Source of the DNA: an uncultured delta proteobacterium
GTDB lineage: Bacteria; Myxococcota_A; Polyangia; Haliangiales; Haliangiaceae
Reading direction: 5' to 3'
DNA length: 36,705 nt
Assembly (NCBI GenBank): GCA_900696455.1
Contig: CAADGB010000397.1
Location: 1-36,705, forward strand
The position numbers and the translations under genes are program-made. A model generated the notes under the pieces. The model was not told where the DNA came from. It searched no databases and saw only the letters and a program-made list of their open reading frames with translations. The stretch's first letter is position 1, and each line of letters starts with the position of its first letter. Below, piece by piece: positions 1 to 7,506 of the stretch.

Positions 1-1161
1 GGCAGCGAGGCCCCGACCGCCGGGAGCGCGCGCGCCGGCGAGGAGCCCGCCCCGCCCGGCGCCGACGCCGACGCGGCGGTCGAGCCGCCGGCGCCACGGC
101 CGCCGCCGCCGGTGCCGGTGACGCGCGAGGCCCGCGCCGAGTACAAGCGGCGGCTCCTGGCCGGGCGCAAGGCGGCGAAGGCGGCGCGCTGGCCGCAGGC
201 GATCACGGAGCTCGAGGCGGCGCTGGCCGCGATCCCCGGTGACGAGCGGGCCCTGAGCGAGCTGTCGTGGGCGGCCCTGTCGGCGGGCGACTTCGAGCGC
301 GCCCGCATCGCCGGCCACCTGAGCGTGCGCGCGGCGACCGACCCCGCCGTCAAGGCGGCGTCGCTCTACAACCTGGGGCGGGTCGAGGAGGCGACCGGCC
401 ACGCGGCCGAGGCGGCGGCGCGCTACCGCGAGTCGCTGGCCCTGCGCCCCAACCGGACCGTCGAGGAGCGCCTCGCCGGCCTCGGCGCCGCCGGCGCGCT
501 CGCCGACGCCGCGCTGCCGTGCGCGACGCCGATGCCCGAGGCCCGGCTGTGCGCCTGCCTGAACGCGAGCGGCGGGCCCGAGGACGCGGCCGACGCCGCG
601 TGCGCGCTCCAGCTGACCGACGTGCCCGAGCTCAAGCTCGCGGTCTTCAACACCTACGGCGCCAGCGAGCAGCGCGCCCTCCTGGTGGCGCGCCAGCCCG
701 GCGGGTGGTCGGTGGTGGCGCACGTCGAGGACCTCTACAACCCGGGGATGGCCGGGATCTTCGAGGAGTGGGAGCTCGGCCGGGTCCGGACCGAGACCGT
801 GGGCGGCAAGCGCGTCTACCGCGTCACCAGCCGCAAGCTGCGCGCGGACACCGACGCCGGGATCGACGAGGCCGAGAACGAGGCCACCGAGCGCCTGGTG
901 GTGTGCGTGCGCGCCGGCGGCGCCGGCACCGCGATCACCTGCCCGCTGCGGGTGGTCACCTCGTACGAGTACGTGCGCGATCGCCTGGGGCTCGCCGAGG
1001 ACGGCGAGCTCGCCGACGTCGCCGACCTGCGCACCCGCGGCCTGCCCATCCGCGCCCGGACCCAGGTCTCGGTCGAGCTGGGCGCCGACGGCACGGCGCG
1101 GGTGCGGGCGCGCGCCGGCCGCCCCGATCCGGCGACCCTCGGCGACAAGCAGCTGTGGTGA
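1..1161 (+). CDS. TPR-containing protein, 5' end missing
   Basis: The frame is open from base 1, so the true start is probably upstream; a GTG at 112 is the first in-window start but lies inside a Pro/Ala-rich linker and has no convincing ribosome site. After the linker, about 110 residues show TPR-like helical pairs (alternating small and aromatic residues, with the PGDERALSEL and AVKAASLYNLGRVEEATG stretches). The remaining ~220 residues are a mixed domain with four closely placed cysteines (around 530-610) and a beta-rich C-terminus that I do not recognise. The Pro/Ala linker ahead of the TPRs fits an exported or membrane-anchored protein whose N-terminus lies outside the window. It converges with the kinase gene that follows. 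The TPR call is reasonably safe; the function is unknown. Confidence 0.75.
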   Translation, partial: GSEAPTAGSARAGEEPAPPGADADAAVEPPAPRPPPPVPVTREARAEYKRRLLAGRKAAKAARWPQAITELEAALAAIPGDERALSELSWAALSAGDFERARIAGHLSVRAATDPAVKAASLYNLGRVEEATGHAAEAAARYRESLALRPNRTVEERLAGLGAAGALADAALPCATPMPEARLCACLNASGGPEDAADAACALQLTDVPELKLAVFNTYGASEQRALLVARQPGGWSVVAHVEDLYNPGMAGIFEEWELGRVRTETVGGKRVYRVTSRKLRADTDAGIDEAENEATERLVVCVRAGGAGTAITCPLRVVTSYEYVRDRLGLAEDGELADVADLRTRGLPIRARTQVSVELGADGTARVRARAGRPDPATLGDKQLW

Positions 1162-1182
1162 GCCCGGCGCCCGCGCCGGGGC
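1162..1182. terminator. Hairpin between convergent genes
   Basis: GCCCGGCGC (1162-1170), a 2-nt loop and GCGCCGGGGC (1173-1182) pair almost perfectly immediately after the TGA of the TPR gene. The gene on the other strand ends at 1221, so this may be a shared terminator. There is no T-run, as is common in such GC-rich DNA, so the call is tentative. Confidence 0.35.
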
Positions 1183-1220
1183 GCGGCGCGTGATGCCTTC
1201 CCCCGCGCGGCGCCGGCGGA

Positions 1221-2198
1221 TCAGGCCGCGCGCGGCGCGAAGCCGCGGCGGGCGACGTAGGCGGCCTGGGCCTCGCGCAGACGCTCGGCGAGATCGTCGG
1301 CGCTGGCCGGCCGCTCCGCCGGGTCCTTGGCCAGGCAGGCCAGGATGATCTCGCGCAGCCCGCCGTCGACGTGGTCGGGCAGCGGCCGCGGCGGCTCGGG
1401 CACGATCGCCAGCATCTCGTCGCGCGCCGAGCCGCGGTCGCCGAACGGCAGGTGGGCGGTGATCATCTCGTAGGCGAGCACGCCCAGCGCCCACACGTCG
1501 GTCCGCTGATCGATCGTGTCGAGCGTGATCTGCTCGGGCGCCATCGTGCGCAGGGTGCCGACCACGCCCTCGCTGGGATCGGGGTCGTCGGGATCGGGCG
1601 TGAGGCGGCGGGCGATGCCGAAGTCGATGAGCTTGGGCACCAGGCGCCGGCCGTCGCGCACCAGCAGCACGTTGTCGGACTTGATGTCGCGGTGGACGTA
1701 GCCGGCGTCGTGGATCGTCGCCACGGCGTCGGCCAGGACGATCGCGGTGTCGAAGCACTGCGCGGTCAGCAGCGGCCCCCGCACCAGGCGTCGGGCCAGG
1801 CTCTCGCCCGCGGCCAGCTCCATCACGTAGTACGGCCGGCCGTCGCCGCCCTGGCCGAAGTCGTAGACGTCGATGATGCTCGAGTGGCGGATCGACGCCG
1901 TCACCCGCGCCTCGCGCAGGAACAGGCGGTGGGCCTCGGGGAACGGAGCGAGCGCCGGCGCGAGCTGCTTGATCGCGACCCGGCGGCCCATGATCGCGTG
2001 CTCGCCGAGGAAGACCTGGGCCATGCCGCCCTCGCCGAGGAGGGCGAGCAGCTCGTAGGCGCCCAGGCGCTCGCCGAGCTGCGACGAGCGGGTCTCGGCG
2101 CAGCCGCGGGTGAGCACGCGCGACCGCTCGCGGGTGACGTGACGGCAGGTGCCGTCGCTCACGCCGTTCCAGGTCGCGGTCTCGGTGCGGGCCTGCAT
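1221..2198 (-). CDS. Soluble Ser/Thr protein kinase (Hanks type)
   Basis: The protein has 325 residues and is almost entirely kinase domain. Visible motifs are the Gly-rich loop LGEGGMAQV (54-62), the ATP-anchoring lysine in VAIK (K77), the catalytic loop HRDIKSDN (169-176), the Mg-binding DFG (192-194) and an APE motif in MAPEQ. All key residues are present, so it should be active. It has no transmembrane segment and no sensor domain, unlike most myxobacterial kinases. The activation segment reads GTLRTMAPEQ where GTPxYMAPEQ is usual. I chose ATG at 2198 because GAGGGA lies about 5 nt upstream; an in-frame GTG at 2216 lacks this. A 40-residue N-terminal extension precedes the kinase fold. 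The substrate cannot be told from sequence. Confidence 0.93.
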   Translation of the reverse strand: MQARTETATWNGVSDGTCRHVTRERSRVLTRGCAETRSSQLGERLGAYELLALLGEGGMAQVFLGEHAIMGRRVAIKQLAPALAPFPEAHRLFLREARVTASIRHSSIIDVYDFGQGGDGRPYYVMELAAGESLARRLVRGPLLTAQCFDTAIVLADAVATIHDAGYVHRDIKSDNVLLVRDGRRLVPKLIDFGIARRLTPDPDDPDPSEGVVGTLRTMAPEQITLDTIDQRTDVWALGVLAYEMITAHLPFGDRGSARDEMLAIVPEPPRPLPDHVDGGLREIILACLAKDPAERPASADDLAERLREAQAAYVARRGFAPRAA

Positions 2199-2252
2199 GG
2201 TTCCCTCGCGCTCCACCCAACCACCGCGCGATCACGCGGGCAAGTTTCCGCC

Positions 2253-2267
2253 CCGCGCCCGGCGCGG
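2253..2267. repeat. Perfect 7-bp inverted repeat between same-strand genes
   Basis: CCGCGCC and GGCGCGG flank a single C within the 141-bp gap between the lipoprotein gene (ending at 2340) and the kinase gene (starting at 2198). It could end the lipoprotein transcript or be an operator for the kinase. No other signal is evident in the gap. Confidence 0.3.
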
Positions 2268-2339
2268 AGCCGAGGCACGGCGCGGACATGGCGGCGCGGC
2301 CTCGCGGCGGGCGCTCGCGCGTCCCACGGGCTGGTGAGC

Positions 2340-3788
2340 TCAGTCCCACTGGCTGGTGAGGTAGACCTGCCACCCGTGCAGCGTGCCGGCGGCGCCGGCG
2401 CCGAGGGTCTCGACCACCAGCTTCCAGCCGCCGTTGACGTAGGCGTCGCCGCTGATGCCGCCGCGCGGGCGCAGCCCGGCGCCGAGGAGCGCGCCGTCGG
2501 TGGCGCCGTCCCAGAGGAGGCCGCGATCGCCGTTCGGATCGTCGAGCCAGATCCGCACCCGGCGCGGGTCGACGCCGCGCAGATCGACGTCGACCAGGAT
2601 GTCGATGGGCACCGTGGCCAGGCCGTGGACCACCGCGGTGGTGGTGAACGACGCGCCGGCGGCGGCCGGCACCTGCTGCGGGACGTCCATGGTGAAGGTG
2701 CCGGTCATCCACCCGGCGACGCACACGCCCTGGTCCCACAGCGCGCCGCCGGCGCAGACCAGCCCGGCCGCGCACGCCCGGGTCGCCGAGCACGGGTCGC
2801 CCTGTCCGGGCTGGGTGCGGGTGTCCTGACACACGCCCAGCGCCGTCGAGCCGTCGTGGGCCTGGCCCCAGCATCGCCGCGGCAGGCCCCCGCAGTCCGC
2901 GTTGTCGACGCACAGCGGCGCCAGCTCGGCGGTCAACGCGTCGACGCAGGGCGGGACGTGGACGGTGAAGAAGGTCTCGTAGTCGACGCCGCAGAACGGC
3001 GCGCCCAGGGGGCCGGCGCACACCGCGTCGAACACCGGGCCCAGGGCCTCGGCGTCGACGCAGATCATCGCGGCCTCGGCCAGCGACACGCCGTCGACCA
3101 CCTGGGCCTCGACGCAGGCCCGCATGCCCGCGCGCAGGCCGGGGTGGCAGGTGACCTCGGTCGACGGCGCGCGCCAGCCGGGCGCCCACACCCGCAGCTT
3201 CTCGAGCGCCGAGGTCCCGACGTAGGCCACGGCGGCGACGGCGTGGAGGTCGGCGTGCGGCCGGCGGTCGACCAGGTTGCGGGCGGCGCGGACGTCGAGC
3301 GCGGCGTCGACGTCGAGCTCGGTCAGGGTCGCGCCGTTGGCGGCGGCGACGATCGCGGCGGCCTCGGCCGCGGTCAGGTGGACGCCCTCGACGTGGAGGG
3401 TGGGGATGCCGCCGATCGAGTCGACGTACGCCACCAGGCGCGCGATCGTCGCCGGACCGACCTGGGGGATGGCGTCGAGCTCGGCGATCGAGTCGAGCAG
3501 GTCGTCGTCACCGGTGCCGAGCAGCCCGTCCGGTCCCCGGACATGAGCCACGATGTTGCGGGCGGCCCGGACGTCGAGCGCGGCGGCCACGTCCAGGGTC
3601 GCGACGTCCGCGGCCGGGCTGTTGAGGAAGCGCAGGACGCCGATGGCCTCGGCGCTGCCGTCGGCGACCGCGCCCTCGTGGGCCCCCAGGTCGTCATCGA
3701 GGCAGCCGGCGAGGCCGGCGAGGCCCCCGAGGCCGAGGGCCAGCGGCAGGAGCAGGGAGGCGCGGGCGAGGGCGGAGAGGCGCGACAT
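2340..3788 (-). CDS. Lipoprotein with duplicated helix-hairpin-helix units and a C-terminal P-domain-like fold
   Basis: The protein has 482 residues. A signal peptide ends in the lipobox LAGC (C29), so it is exported and lipidated. Two related units follow, each opening with LDV(A/D)AALDVRAARN(I/L)V; the first continues into a ComEA-like helix-hairpin-helix (IAELDAIPQVGPATIARLV). A Cys-rich middle follows, including the NADCGG-type motif common in myxobacterial secreted proteins. The last ~120 residues resemble a proprotein-convertase P domain (RIWLDDPNGDRG, then GGWKLVVETLG, then GWQVYLTSQW). ATG 3788 is preferred over the in-frame ATG at 3800 because the sigma-54-type promoter upstream predicts a transcript starting at about 3791. 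HhH motifs usually bind DNA, so extracellular DNA binding is possible but unproven. Confidence 0.85.
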   Translation of the reverse strand: MSRLSALARASLLLPLALGLGGLAGLAGCLDDDLGAHEGAVADGSAEAIGVLRFLNSPAADVATLDVAAALDVRAARNIVAHVRGPDGLLGTGDDDLLDSIAELDAIPQVGPATIARLVAYVDSIGGIPTLHVEGVHLTAAEAAAIVAAANGATLTELDVDAALDVRAARNLVDRRPHADLHAVAAVAYVGTSALEKLRVWAPGWRAPSTEVTCHPGLRAGMRACVEAQVVDGVSLAEAAMICVDAEALGPVFDAVCAGPLGAPFCGVDYETFFTVHVPPCVDALTAELAPLCVDNADCGGLPRRCWGQAHDGSTALGVCQDTRTQPGQGDPCSATRACAAGLVCAGGALWDQGVCVAGWMTGTFTMDVPQQVPAAAGASFTTTAVVHGLATVPIDILVDVDLRGVDPRRVRIWLDDPNGDRGLLWDGATDGALLGAGLRPRGGISGDAYVNGGWKLVVETLGAGAAGTLHGWQVYLTSQWD

Positions 3789-3801
3789 GCCGCCGTCCAT
3801 C

Positions 3802-3816
3802 AGCAACCGCCGTGCC
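3802..3816 (-). promoter_or_regulatory. Sigma-54 (-24/-12) promoter
   Basis: On the minus strand the element reads GGCACG-GCGG-TTGCT, matching the sigma-54 consensus TGGCACG-N4-TTGC(A/T) at every informative position except the leading T (C here). The -12 C is at 3803, which predicts +1 at about 3791, 3 nt before the ATG at 3788. The same element at the same distance precedes the gene starting at 9138. Confidence 0.75.
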
Positions 3817-3866
3817 GCGACAACCCGTGTCGTGACGGTCGGTTGGACCCTGCGGCCGATCCCGGG

Positions 3867-3887
3867 AGTGTCGCCGCCAGCGACACT
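3867..3887. promoter_or_regulatory. Inverted repeat, candidate enhancer-binding-protein site
   Basis: AGTGTCGC (3867-3874) and GCGACACT (3880-3887) form a perfect 8-bp inverted repeat with a 5-nt spacer. The centre is about 86 bp upstream of the predicted sigma-54 transcription start, a usual place for an activator site. A second copy of the half-site in opposite orientation, GCGACA-N5-TGTCG, lies at 3817-3832 next to the -24 element. Confidence 0.5.
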
Positions 3888-3981
3888 GGCGGCCGCAGCG
3901 GCCAGGCCGCTCTGCCCGCCACGGGCCAGCCGCGCGCGGCCCTCCACCCCGCCCGCCACGCCAGCCGCCCGCGGCCCCTGC

Positions 3982-4869
3982 CTACCCCGCCGCGGCCGCC
4001 GCCTGCTCCTCGGCCTCGATCGCGGCCTCGCCCTCCCGGAACGTCGGGTAGCGCAGCGCCACGTGGAGCTCCTGCTTCAGGCGCGTGTTGCGGATGCGAC
4101 GGTTGCGGTGGGCGGCGCGGGGCGCGCCCGGCGAGAACAGCGGCCGCGACGGCGGCAGCGGCAGGCCCAGGCGCTCGCACAGCCAGGTGGCGTAGGCGCG
4201 CTGGGTGGTGGGCTCGTCGTCGGCGACCAGGTAGCGCGAGCCGCTGGCCGCGTGCTGCTCGGCGGCGAAGATCACGGCGACCACGTCATCGACGTGGACG
4301 CGGGAGATCGCGTGCTCGCCGTCGTCGAGCAGCTTGTAGGTGCCGGCGCGCAGCCGGGCGCGGACGCCGCGGCCCGGGCCGTAGACCGGGGCCAGGCGCA
4401 GGATGACCGTGCGCAGCCGGTCGAAGGTCGAGCCGTCGATCGCGGCCTCGTCGGTCAGCACCCCGGTCATCGGCGGATCGTCGCGCACGGTCGGCGTGTC
4501 CTCGTCGATCCAGGCCTCGTCGTCGGGGCGATCGCCGTAGAGCCCGCACGAGCTGAGGTGGACGAAGCAGGCGGCGCCGCCGCCGGCGGCGGCCTGCAGC
4601 GCGGCGCGCACGGCGTGCCCGGGCGGCAGCGTGCCGACCGGCGGGATCGAGTAGACGACGGTGGCGCCGTCCAGGCTGGCCATGGCCGGCCCGAACTGCT
4701 TGACCATGGCCGCGTCGACGTACTTGATCTGCGCGCCGAGCTCGGCGAGCGGCGCCAGCTTGCCGGTCGAGCGGGCGCACACCCGCACCGGACGCCCGGC
4801 GGCCAGGGCCGCCCGCGCCAGGCGGCTCCCGATGTAGCCGCAGCCCAGGATGATGAGCGGAGTCGTCAC
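3982..4869 (-). CDS. NAD(P)-binding SDR-family protein (YeeZ-like)
   Basis: The protein has 295 residues. It opens with the Rossmann motif GCGYIG (residues 9-14) after a beta strand (PLIIL). Further extended-SDR features are the strand and loop VHLSSCGLYGD, the segment LRLAPVYGPGRG and the conserved RVHVDDVV. The usual YxxxK catalytic pair is not evident (GLYGDRPDD), as in YeeZ-type SDR proteins, so the reaction is uncertain. The chosen start is GTG 4869, the first start upstream of the Rossmann strand; there is no strong ribosome site. It is divergent from the ABC1 kinase gene across 96 bp. Family assignment is secure; substrate is unknown. Confidence 0.85.
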   Translation of the reverse strand: MTTPLIILGCGYIGSRLARAALAAGRPVRVCARSTGKLAPLAELGAQIKYVDAAMVKQFGPAMASLDGATVVYSIPPVGTLPPGHAVRAALQAAAGGGAACFVHLSSCGLYGDRPDDEAWIDEDTPTVRDDPPMTGVLTDEAAIDGSTFDRLRTVILRLAPVYGPGRGVRARLRAGTYKLLDDGEHAISRVHVDDVVAVIFAAEQHAASGSRYLVADDEPTTQRAYATWLCERLGLPLPPSRPLFSPGAPRAAHRNRRIRNTRLKQELHVALRYPTFREGEAAIEAEEQAAAAAG

Positions 4870-4910
4870 CGCGCCATCGTCCCACGCCCGGCCGGGCGCC
4901 GGCAGCGGGT

Positions 4911-4925
4911 CCAGGATAGTATTCT
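4911..4925. promoter_or_regulatory. AT-rich patch in a divergent intergenic region
   Basis: CCAGGATAGTATTCT is the only AT-rich patch in the 96-bp gap. It offers -10-like hexamers on both strands (TAGTAT or TATTCT on plus, TACTAT or TATCCT on minus), each about 40 nt from its gene start. No clear -35 is seen. Confidence 0.4.
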
Positions 4926-4965
4926 CTCCGAGGTCGGCCCCGGGGGCCCGCCGCGCCCGGGACCG

Positions 4966-6315
4966 ATGCTGCGCAACAACCGCGTCTACCGCTTCCTCCG
5001 CGCCGGCGTCACGATGCTGGTGGCGATCGTCCGCTACCTCGCGCTGCGGGCGCGACGCTGGATCCCCGGGCTGCGCCCGACCGAGCGCTCGTGGCAGCGC
5101 GCCCACCGCAACACCGGCCGGGCCATCCATGGCCTCGCCACCAACCTCGGCGGCGCCTTCGTCAAGCTCGGGCAGGTGCTGGGCGCGCGCGCCGACGTCA
5201 TGCCGCCGGCGCTCATCGAGCCCCTGCGCGGCCTCCACGACCGGGTGCCGCCGCGGCCGTTCGCGGCGCTGCGCCACCACGTCGAGCGCGAGCTGGGGCG
5301 TCCCATCGCCAGCGTCTTCGCCGAGGTCGACGAGGAGCCGATCGCGGCGGCGTCGCTGGCCCAGGTCCACCGCGCCCGCCTGACCACCGGCGAGGCCGTG
5401 GTCATCAAGATCCAGTACCCCGAGGCCCGCCGCCTGTTCCCCATCGACCTCGGCTCGCTGCGGCGCTCGGTGCGCATCGTCCGCTGGCTGGCGCGCATCG
5501 ATCTGCGGCCGCTGGCCGACGAGCTGGCCGCGCAGATCGTGCTCGAGCTCGACGTCGCGCGCGAGGCGGCGTCGACCGACCGGGTGCGGGAGGCCTTCGC
5601 CGGCCAGCCCGGGATCCGCGTGCCGCTGGTCCACCGCGAGCTGTCGACCGATCGCCTGCTGGTGCTGGAGTTCGTCGAGGGCACCGCGCTCACCGACCTC
5701 GATCGCCTGCGGGCCGCCGGCGCCGACCTGCGCCGGATCGCCGGCGCGGTCGCCGACCTCTACGCCACGATGATCTTCGAGCACGGCTTCTTCCACGGCG
5801 ATCCCCACCCCGGCAACATCCTGGTCTCGCCCGATCACGGCACGATCGTGCTCCTCGACTTCGGCCTGACCAAGGAGCTGCCGCCCGGCTTCGGCGACGG
5901 CGCCGCCGCGATGATCGTGCGCGGCCTGAGCGGCGACCTCGACGGCGCGATCGCCGCCGCGCGCTCGATCGGCTTCGAGGCCACCGGCGATCCCGAGGCC
6001 TTCCGCGACCTGGTACGCGCGCTCATGGGCGACAACGATCGCGCCCGTCACGCCCTCGACTCGCTGCGGGCCGCCTCGGTCAAGGGCATCCCCAGCGACT
6101 TCGCCATCATCGGCCGCGCCTTCATCCTGCTCAACGGCCTGTCCCACCGCCTGGCGCCCGGCGAGCGCCTGATCGCCAGCGCGGTGGCGCGGCGGCTGAT
6201 GCCGCGGGTCCTGGCCGCCGGCGCCGCGGCGGACGCGCTACGTTCCGCGCCGGGAGCGATCCGCGACTCGCCGGCCGCTGGACTGGCTTCGGCACCAGCA
6301 TCTTCACCGAGATGA
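4966..6315 (+). CDS. ABC1/UbiB-family atypical protein kinase-like protein
   Basis: The protein has 449 residues and shows the ABC1/UbiB signatures in order: the KxGQ motif in FVKLGQVLGAR, the Ala-rich loop AAASLAQVHRA that replaces the Gly-rich loop, the lysine in VIKIQYP, the catalytic region HGDPHPGN, and the metal-binding LLDFG. UbiB/COQ8 proteins are ATPases or kinases that support isoprenoid quinone synthesis, and that role is likely here. A hydrophobic stretch near residues 12-27 may touch the membrane. ATG 4966 is the only sensible start. The last ~25 residues are low-complexity and overlap the sequence encoding the conserved N-terminus of the aminotransferase that follows, so the annotated C-terminus may be longer than needed. 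Confidence 0.92.
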   Translation: MLRNNRVYRFLRAGVTMLVAIVRYLALRARRWIPGLRPTERSWQRAHRNTGRAIHGLATNLGGAFVKLGQVLGARADVMPPALIEPLRGLHDRVPPRPFAALRHHVERELGRPIASVFAEVDEEPIAAASLAQVHRARLTTGEAVVIKIQYPEARRLFPIDLGSLRRSVRIVRWLARIDLRPLADELAAQIVLELDVAREAASTDRVREAFAGQPGIRVPLVHRELSTDRLLVLEFVEGTALTDLDRLRAAGADLRRIAGAVADLYATMIFEHGFFHGDPHPGNILVSPDHGTIVLLDFGLTKELPPGFGDGAAAMIVRGLSGDLDGAIAAARSIGFEATGDPEAFRDLVRALMGDNDRARHALDSLRAASVKGIPSDFAIIGRAFILLNGLSHRLAPGERLIASAVARRLMPRVLAAGAAADALRSAPGAIRDSPAAGLASAPASSPR

Positions 6316-7493
6316 CCGACCTCGCCCGCGCCCACGGCGCGGTCAACCTGGCCCAGGGCTTCCCCGACTTCCTGGGCCCGCCCGAGCTCCTGCGCGCGCT
6401 CGCCGACCACGTCGCGACCTCCCACCACCAGTACGCGCCCGGCATCGGCGAGGTGCGGCTGCGACGGGCGGTCGCGCGCCAGGTCGCGCGCGCCACCGGC
6501 GTCGAGCGCGATCCGGCGACCGAGGTCACGATCACCACCGGCGCCACCGAGGCCATCTACGCCACGATCAACGCCTTCGTGAACCCGGGCGATCGCGTGG
6601 TCGCGTTCGAGCCGCTCTACGACAGCTACGCCCAGGCCATCGCCAACGCCGGCGGCGAGCTGGTGCCGGTGCGGCTGCACGCGCCCGCCACGGGCGGCGC
6701 GAGCGGCGCGGGCCCCGGCGCGGGCCCCGACGCGGCGGGCGGCGACTGGGCCGTCGACTGGCCGGCGCTCGAGGCCGCGACCGCCGCCGGCTTCCGGCTG
6801 CTCGTCCTCAACACCCCGCACAACCCCACCGGCAAGGTCTTCACCGCCGACGAGCTGGCCCGGATCGCCGACGCCGTGCGCGCGGCCGGCGCCGTCGCCC
6901 TGTGCGACGAGGTCTACGAGGCCATGACCTTCGACGGCGCCGAGCACCGCTCGCTGTCGAGCCTGCCCGGCATGGCCGAGCACGTCGTGCGGGTGAGTTC
7001 GGCGGCCAAGACCTTCGGCTTCACCGGGCTCAAGGTCGGCTGGGCCACCGCCTGCCCGGCGCTGACCGCCGGCGTGCGCCTGGTCCACCAGGCCACCGTG
7101 TTCTCGACCACGCCCTTCCTGCAGACCGCGATCGCCAGCGTGCTCGAGGACGAGCCGTGGCTGACCGGCTACCTCGACGCGCTGCGCGTCGACTACCGGG
7201 CGCGGCGCGAGCTCCTGCGCGACGCGCTCGTCGCCGCCGGCTTCGACGTGCCGGCCGCCCGCGGCACCTACTTCCTCATGGCCAGCTACGCCCGGCTCGC
7301 GCCCGGCGAGGGCGACGTGGCGATGGCGCGGCGGCTGGTGGCGGAGCGAGGCGTGGCCGCGATCCCGCCCTCGGTCTTCTACGCCGCGCCGCCGGGCCCG
7401 CTGCCGTGGCTGCGCTTCGCCTTCTGCAAGCGCGACGAGACCCTGCGCGAGGCGGCCGCCCGCCTGCGCGGCCCCGTCGCGCGCCCGGCGTAG
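6312..7493 (+). CDS. PLP-dependent class I aminotransferase (YbdL / kynurenine aminotransferase III-like)
   Basis: The protein has 393 residues. It matches the YbdL/KAT family closely: VNLAQGFPDF, HHQYAPGIGEVRLR, TTGATEAIYATI, LNTPHNPTGKVF, DEVYEAMTF, the PLP lysine in SSAAKTFGFTGLKVGW (K233) and RGTYFLM. YbdL transfers amino groups from methionine and other amino acids to keto acids. Its start overlaps the ABC1 stop as ATGA, suggesting translational coupling. Oddly, the family's conserved segment FGTSIFTEM is readable in frame upstream of this ATG (about 6279-6312), but no ATG, GTG or TTG lies there. The N-terminus may therefore be short, start at a non-standard codon, or reflect a sequence error. 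A Gly/Ala-rich insertion (AGPGAGPDAAGG) sits near residue 135. Confidence 0.9.
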   Translation: MTDLARAHGAVNLAQGFPDFLGPPELLRALADHVATSHHQYAPGIGEVRLRRAVARQVARATGVERDPATEVTITTGATEAIYATINAFVNPGDRVVAFEPLYDSYAQAIANAGGELVPVRLHAPATGGASGAGPGAGPDAAGGDWAVDWPALEAATAAGFRLLVLNTPHNPTGKVFTADELARIADAVRAAGAVALCDEVYEAMTFDGAEHRSLSSLPGMAEHVVRVSSAAKTFGFTGLKVGWATACPALTAGVRLVHQATVFSTTPFLQTAIASVLEDEPWLTGYLDALRVDYRARRELLRDALVAAGFDVPAARGTYFLMASYARLAPGEGDVAMARRLVAERGVAAIPPSVFYAAPPGPLPWLRFAFCKRDETLREAAARLRGPVARPA

Positions 7494-7504
7494 CGCGGCC
7501 GCGC
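7493..7504. terminator. Perfect palindrome between convergent genes
   Basis: GCGCGGCCGCGC begins at the last base of the aminotransferase stop codon and fills most of the 13-nt gap to the convergent gene ending at 7507. It may act as a shared terminator stem, but a palindrome of this base composition could also arise by chance. Confidence 0.25.
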
Positions 7505-7506
7505 CG

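Noticed and set aside
2199-2339. Sigma-54-like element before the first kinase (GGGCGGAAACTTGC)
   Set aside because: Only GG and TTGC fit; the CACG part is absent. It is too weak to list as a promoter.
1371-4406. Very long open frame (1011 codons) on the plus strand across the kinase, the lipoprotein and the SDR gene
   Set aside because: It is antisense to three well-supported genes, has Arg/Gly/Val/Asp-rich low-complexity translation and spans their intergenic gaps. Such frames are expected when third positions are nearly all G or C.
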